27,288 nucleotides of DNA, from positions 1 through 27,288 of the forward strand of contig CAWZYQ010000041.1 in assembly GCA_963966275.1 (NCBI GenBank), in the 5' to 3' direction. Shown here in pieces: positions 22,859 to 27,288 of the stretch. A program made the position numbers and the translations under genes. Origin of the DNA: UBA10427 sp003500135 (GTDB lineage Bacteria; Bacteroidota; Bacteroidia; Cytophagales; Cyclobacteriaceae). The notes beneath the pieces were generated by a model. The model was not told the DNA's origin, did not search any database, and saw only the letters and a list, made by a program, of their open reading frames with translations. The first letter of the stretch is position 1. Each line of letters opens with the position of its first letter.

Positions 22859-25800
22859 TTTGCGCCGCAATATCTTTTTATTGAAAATGCTGCTTTGGAA
22901 TCGCCCAGTTCCACAGCTTTTTTCCAGTCTTCGCAAGGGTCGCTTTCCATGCCATTAAGTCGGTATTTGGTGTTGCCCAGCACCCGCCAGTAGGAAGCAT
23001 TTTCTGTATCGAGGCGGGCTGCCTGGTCCAGGTCGCGAATAGCTTTCACAAAATCGCCTCTTTCGCTGTAGCAAACACCCCGGTTATAATAGGTCAAAGC
23101 ATCTTCCTCATTGATTTTCAGTACTTCATTATAGTCGCTAATGGCCGCATCGAACCTTCCTATCTGCTGTCGGATCCAGCCACGGTTGTAATAGGTATTG
23201 GCATTGGATTTATCCAGTTCAATGGCTTTGTCCAGGTCGGCCATCGCGCTTTGAACGTCTTCCATGTAAATATAGGCCTCAGCCCTCGAGACATAAACAC
23301 CCTCGTCTTTGGTATCCAGCTTGATAGCCGCCGTGTAATCCGTAATAGCTTCGTTGTATTCGCCTAGTTGAAGATGGCAGTTGCCCCGGTTTTTGAAGGC
23401 TTCTTCGCGGTTGAGCCCGCCATTGATGGCGCTAGAGTAATATGACATCGCCAGCGGATACGATTCTTTGAAGAAATAACTCTGTGCCAGGTAAAACTCC
23501 AGCTCCGGATCAAGCGGCTCTATCTTCTGCAGGATCTGAAGATCCCGGATCACATCATCGTAGTTTTTCAGGAAATAGTTGGCCAGCGCACGGTTTTCAT
23601 AAGCTTTCGCATATCGCTTATCCAGCTCGAGGGCTTTCTCAAAATCAAGCAGTGACTCCTCGTACTGATCCATATTCAACTTGGCCTTACCGCGATTGTT
23701 GAATACAATGGCACCGTTCATGCCCTGATCTATGGCAATGTTGTAATCGTTGATCGCATCATTATAGTCCTTGTTCTGAAACTTGGCATTTCCTCGTTTG
23801 GCGTAGGCTTCGGGGTAGTCGTTTTGCCGTGAAATGGCCTTGCTCAGGTCTGTTATGGCGGCCTGGTACTTTTTCAGTTCATATTTTGAATGCCCCCGGT
23901 TATGGAAAAGTGCTGCCGAATCAATGCCCATCTGCTCCGCTTTTTCGTAGTCGGGAATAGCGTTGGTGTAATCTTCCATTCGATAATAAGACGTGGCGCG
24001 GTTGTAATAGGCTATGTTGTCGGCCTCTCCCAGATCGATAGCTTTGCCCAGGTCATACACGGCCCTGTCATAGAATTGTAAATAATAACTGGCATTACCA
24101 CGGCAGTAGTATGCAAGCGCCGACTTTTCACCCTGTGCCATGGAAACGCTGAGGTACTTCACCACAGGATCGTATTGTTGCAGATAGTAATAAGAAATGC
24201 CAAGCTTGCCAATCGCATTCATATTCTTTTCGCCTTCGAGCGACTTTTCGAGATCAGCCACGGCTTTTTCCCACTGCTTTTGCTCGTAGTATATGCTTCC
24301 GCGATTTCGATAGGCAAGGTAGAAGGCATTGTCGAGCTCAATGGCCTGGTTAAAGTCGGGAAGGGCGGCATCCAGCTTTTTCTGTTGTACCCTGGCCTCG
24401 CCGCGTTTATTAAAAACAGTGGCATCCTTCATGCCTTTGGTGATGGCCTGGTCATAGGCCTGCTCCGCAGCGGCAAAGTCGTTGGTTTCATAACGGCAAA
24501 CACCAAGGACAAACCAGTTTTCCTTATTATTTGCACCTTGCGTCACGGCTTGTTCCAGGTCGGCGCGGCCTTCTTTGTAGTGCGCCAGCTGATAGTGGGC
24601 ATTACCACGGCTGTTCAGCAGGCGGGCATTGCTCACACCTCCTTCTATTGCCTTGTCAATGTTGCTGATCGTTTTCAGGTAGTCAAAAAGGTTATAATAG
24701 GCGAGTCCGCGAATGGCATAGCCCTGCGGATCGTCAATGCCTTTTTCCAGTGCATAGGTCAGGTCGTCGATGGACTTTTGATATTCCTTTTTGGTGAATA
24801 ATATATTGCCACGGGCAAAATAAGCATCAGGCTTTTGAGTGCCCATTGTGATGGCGGTATTGAGGTCCTGAAGCGCTTCATCGAACTGACCATTTTTAAA
24901 CCGGGCATATCCCAGCATGCGATAGAGCTCCTGGTTGTTCTCACCAAGTTCTTTTGCTTTTATCAGGTCATCTGCCGTTTTTACATATTCTTCGGTAATG
25001 AAATAGGCCAGCCCGCGATTGTAATACCCTTTGGCATAGCCTTCTTCAAGCGAGATCGCCTTTGAAAAATCTGTAATGGCGGCAGGGTACTGCTTCAGGT
25101 AGAATCTGGCCTTGCCGCGGTTGTTAAAAATGAGGTGTTCATCAGCTTTAAGGGCAATTGCTTTGTCATAGTGACCGATAGCTTCCCCGTATTTGTCCTG
25201 TTTGAAGTACAGATTGCCCAGGTGGTAAAGCCCTTCGTAATTGGCGGCCCCGGCTTCTACCGCCTTTTTGAGGTCAGCAAAAGCTTTCTGGTCTTCATCG
25301 AGGTGGTAAAGCGCATTACCCCGGGTCAGGTAGGCTTCCGGCGCTTCAATACCCATGGTGATGGCAGCGTTGAGCGCGGTAACCGTGCCCCGGTAGTCTT
25401 TGGTGCCATACTTGGCCATGCCCAGGTTGTAGAATAAAGCTTTTTCCTTGATGCCTTTATCTATAGCTTCGGTATAGGGTGCAATGGAAGCTTTCAAATC
25501 CCCCGTCTCATAGAAGGCGGTACCTAGCCGGTAGTAGTTCTCACCAGACGTTGCCCCCTTGTCGATCGCTTGCGTGAGATGATCTATTGTGGAGGGCCAG
25601 TCTTTCAACTCGAAATAAGCGCCTCCCATTTGCGACAGGTAGCGCGCATCGTTTTCGCTACCCAGCAGCTTTTTATAATCGGCTATGGCACCCTGCCAGT
25701 CTTTATTATCATACTTCGCGTCGGCGCGGTTTTCAATAGCCTTATCGTAATCAGGCTTCAGGCGGATGGCGACATCATAATCCGCTATGGCAGCTGAGTA

Positions 25801-27072
25801 CTGTTCTTTGAGATATTTTGCTTTTCCGCGATTGTTAAAAATGATCGGTTCATCCTTTTTAAGGGCAATACCCTGATCATACATGGCAATGGCTTCGTCG
25901 TATTGCTCTTGTCTGAAATGCAGGTTTCCGGCCTGATAATATACATCGTAATCTTTAATGCCTTTTTCAATCGCCTTTTTCAGGTCATCCAGCGCTTCGG
26001 TATCTTTCTGCTGCACACGCGCCAATCCACGCATGCGAAACATTTCACCCTCCTCTACATTTGCATCGATGGCTGCGCTGAGAGAGGTAATGGCTTCGCG
26101 GTAGTTTTGCGTAAGGTAATAGGCCGTTCCCAGTTGCGAGTAAGCTTCTGCTGATATTTCTCCCGATCGTTCCGCGGCCTTGAAATAGGTTATGGCATCT
26201 TTGTAGTTCTCCTGCTGGTAAAAGGCCTGTGCTGCCATCAGGTAGTTGTCCTGCGATTTTTGTCCGCGCTGTATGGCGGATACGAGGTTATCGGCCGCTT
26301 CTTTATATTTCTTTTGCTTAAACTGGGCATGTCCCAGCCATGCATACCACTCTGCGCCGTTGTCACCGCCTTCGATGATGGCGGCCAGGTCGGTTTCTGC
26401 GGCCGGCCATTTTTCAGCTTTGTAATTGGCCGTGGCGCGATTTTCCAGTGCCTTTTTGTATTTCGGGGCGATTTGCAGCGCTTTGGAAAAGTCGGCAATG
26501 GAGGCGTCGTATTGCTCGAGCAAAAGCCTGGCTTTACCCCGGTTGTTAAAAAGAATTTCGTCTTTGTTCAGGCCGGCGTTTACTGCTTTATCGTAGGCCT
26601 CTATGGCTGCTTTGTAGTCTTCCATTTGAAAGTGGGCATTGCCAAGGGTGTAAAAGGCCTCCGGAATTTTGGCGCCCAATTCAACCGCTTTGGTCAGATC
26701 CTGAACGGCGGAACTATAGTTTTTGAGCTCGTAATGCGTAAGTCCGCGATAGGCAAACAAATAATCCGTGTTCACGTGCGACTTCACCGCTTCGTCGAGG
26801 TCTGATTTCGCTTTGTTGTAATCTTTGAGCAAAAAATAGGCTTGTCCGCGCCGGGCGTAGACCTCTTTTTCCTTGTAGTTACCCTGGATCACCTGTGTGA
26901 AAACCGTGATCGCTTCCTGGTATTGTTCGGCATCCAGCGCTTTCAGGCCTTCCTCGTATTGCGACTTAAGCACGTTTTGAATGGAATCCTGGTCAGTCTG
27001 CTGTGCCAGGATGTGGTTGGTGATGGCAGAGAAAAAAATGGCCATACAGAAAAAAATGCCTGTACGTATCAT
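22855..27072 (-). CDS. Giant secreted TPR-repeat protein built from 237-residue super-repeats
   Basis: A 1405-residue protein made almost wholly of about 40 tetratricopeptide repeats. The chosen ATG at 27072 gives MIRTGIFFCMAIFFSAITNH-ILAQQ, a clear signal peptide; a longer frame to 27135 is unlikely. It is therefore expected in the periplasm or outside the cell. The units follow the TPR pattern (Y-x-x-A-x-x-D-Y-x-x-A-I). The motif F-N-N/K-R-G-x-A-K/R recurs at residues 175, 412, 649, 887 and 1124, an almost exact 237-residue period, so seven-TPR blocks have been duplicated. The C-terminal end DPCEDWKKAVELGD...KRYC is a capping form with two cysteines, seen in Bacteroidota TPR proteins. No enzyme domain is visible; a scaffold or protein-binding role is likely. 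Its stop overlaps the ltaE start. Confidence 0.85.
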   Translation of the reverse strand: MIRTGIFFCMAIFFSAITNHILAQQTDQDSIQNVLKSQYEEGLKALDAEQYQEAITVFTQVIQGNYKEKEVYARRGQAYFLLKDYNKAKSDLDEAVKSHVNTDYLFAYRGLTHYELKNYSSAVQDLTKAVELGAKIPEAFYTLGNAHFQMEDYKAAIEAYDKAVNAGLNKDEILFNNRGKARLLLEQYDASIADFSKALQIAPKYKKALENRATANYKAEKWPAAETDLAAIIEGGDNGAEWYAWLGHAQFKQKKYKEAADNLVSAIQRGQKSQDNYLMAAQAFYQQENYKDAITYFKAAERSGEISAEAYSQLGTAYYLTQNYREAITSLSAAIDANVEEGEMFRMRGLARVQQKDTEALDDLKKAIEKGIKDYDVYYQAGNLHFRQEQYDEAIAMYDQGIALKKDEPIIFNNRGKAKYLKEQYSAAIADYDVAIRLKPDYDKAIENRADAKYDNKDWQGAIADYKKLLGSENDARYLSQMGGAYFELKDWPSTIDHLTQAIDKGATSGENYYRLGTAFYETGDLKASIAPYTEAIDKGIKEKALFYNLGMAKYGTKDYRGTVTALNAAITMGIEAPEAYLTRGNALYHLDEDQKAFADLKKAVEAGAANYEGLYHLGNLYFKQDKYGEAIGHYDKAIALKADEHLIFNNRGKARFYLKQYPAAITDFSKAISLEEGYAKGYYNRGLAYFITEEYVKTADDLIKAKELGENNQELYRMLGYARFKNGQFDEALQDLNTAITMGTQKPDAYFARGNILFTKKEYQKSIDDLTYALEKGIDDPQGYAIRGLAYYNLFDYLKTISNIDKAIEGGVSNARLLNSRGNAHYQLAHYKEGRADLEQAVTQGANNKENWFVLGVCRYETNDFAAAEQAYDQAITKGMKDATVFNKRGEARVQQKKLDAALPDFNQAIELDNAFYLAYRNRGSIYYEQKQWEKAVADLEKSLEGEKNMNAIGKLGISYYYLQQYDPVVKYLSVSMAQGEKSALAYYCRGNASYYLQFYDRAVYDLGKAIDLGEADNIAYYNRATSYYRMEDYTNAIPDYEKAEQMGIDSAALFHNRGHSKYELKKYQAAITDLSKAISRQNDYPEAYAKRGNAKFQNKDYNDAINDYNIAIDQGMNGAIVFNNRGKAKLNMDQYEESLLDFEKALELDKRYAKAYENRALANYFLKNYDDVIRDLQILQKIEPLDPELEFYLAQSYFFKESYPLAMSYYSSAINGGLNREEAFKNRGNCHLQLGEYNEAITDYTAAIKLDTKDEGVYVSRAEAYIYMEDVQSAMADLDKAIELDKSNANTYYNRGWIRQQIGRFDAAISDYNEVLKINEEDALTYYNRGVCYSERGDFVKAIRDLDQAARLDTENASYWRVLGNTKYRLNGMESDPCEDWKKAVELGDSKAAFSIKRYCGAK

Positions 27073-27191
27073 ATCGATCGTTTTGTTAATGGGTAAAAAT
27101 AGTGAAAGTGGATTGATTACGAAAAGGGACAGCAAAGTAAGGGGTAAGGTTGGTCGAAAAAAAAGGGTTGTTGGTCTAATTTTGGTTCAAG

Positions 27192-27288
27192 GGTTCATGG
27201 GTTTAGTTAAAAGCACTTTTTTGCTCGAGGCTCGAAGCTGGAAGCTGGAAGGGTTTGGCTCACAGCTCATGGTTCATGGATTTAGCTA
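27192..27288. repeat. Degenerate short repeats upstream of the giant TPR gene
   Basis: GGTTCATGGGTTTAGTTA (27192-27209) recurs as GGTTCATGGATTTAGCTA (27271-27288), 16 of 18 bases identical. Between them lies a tandem-like GCTCGAGGCTCGAAGC followed by GAAGCTGGAAGCTGG (27234-27248). The region has the look of a simple intergenic repeat, cut off by the window edge. No gene is visible here. Confidence 0.5.

Noticed and set aside
22859..22936. 26-residue N-terminal extension of the threonine aldolase
   Set aside because: The extension is the TPR gene's last codons read in another frame; the family starts at MSTTIDFRSDT.
24175..24801. 208-codon plus-strand frame opposite the giant TPR gene
   Set aside because: Repetitive coding on the minus strand creates long antisense frames; several similar ones appear at TPR spacing, which marks them as shadows.
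27185..27288. tRNA gene, because of GGTTCAAGG and GGTTCATGG words
   Set aside because: No acceptor stem, anticodon arm or T-loop with the expected spacing can be folded; the words are part of a simple repeat.

Overview
The window looks like a chromosomal segment of a Bacteroidota bacterium, most likely of the Cytophagales type. The support is a SusC-like TonB-dependent receptor paired with a DUF4249 lipoprotein, a DUF6503 lipoprotein, the short Bacteroidota form of LeuA, frequent lack of Shine-Dalgarno sequences, and one good TAnnTTTG promoter element. I see no tRNA, rRNA, CRISPR array, phage gene or insertion sequence with an intact transposase.

Layout: The left edge (1-246) is the 3' end of a gene reading in from outside, whose first codons match the end of an Rhs/YD-repeat core. 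About 930 bp without a convincing gene follow. This stretch holds two copies of a four-hairpin cassette and a decayed, repeat-like segment. A long leftward block (1179-10922) then encodes a DUF983 zinc-ribbon membrane protein, a membrane-tethered XRE/NTF2-like protein, the DUF4249/TonB-receptor pair, a DUF6503 lipoprotein, an 11-helix membrane/TPR protein, GatC and a PlsC-type acyltransferase. A rightward block (11129-15254) carries a degenerate serpin lipoprotein, leuA behind a complete leucine attenuator, and bifunctional nnr. The rest is leftward again: rarA, then a four-gene tyrosine/homogentisate operon (fahA, flavin reductase-like, hmgA, hppD) closed by a strong terminator. At the right end are ltaE and a very large secreted TPR protein whose stop codon overlaps the ltaE start.

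How the genes work together: hppD, hmgA and fahA take 4-hydroxyphenylpyruvate through homogentisate to fumarate and acetoacetate; maleylacetoacetate isomerase is not in the window. Two nearly identical 15-bp palindromes 53 bp apart upstream of fahA look like operators for this operon. leuA is preceded by a leucine-rich leader peptide and mutually exclusive 1:2, 2:3 and 3:4 hairpins, so leucine supply probably controls its transcription. The receptor/DUF4249 pair is probably an outer-membrane uptake unit of unknown substrate.

The observations most worth following are the leuA attenuator, the five-fold 237-residue super-repeat in the giant TPR protein, the paired operator sites, the four-hairpin repeats beside the Rhs end, and the serpin without a normal reactive-centre loop. 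All calls come from reading the sequence; no database search was possible.
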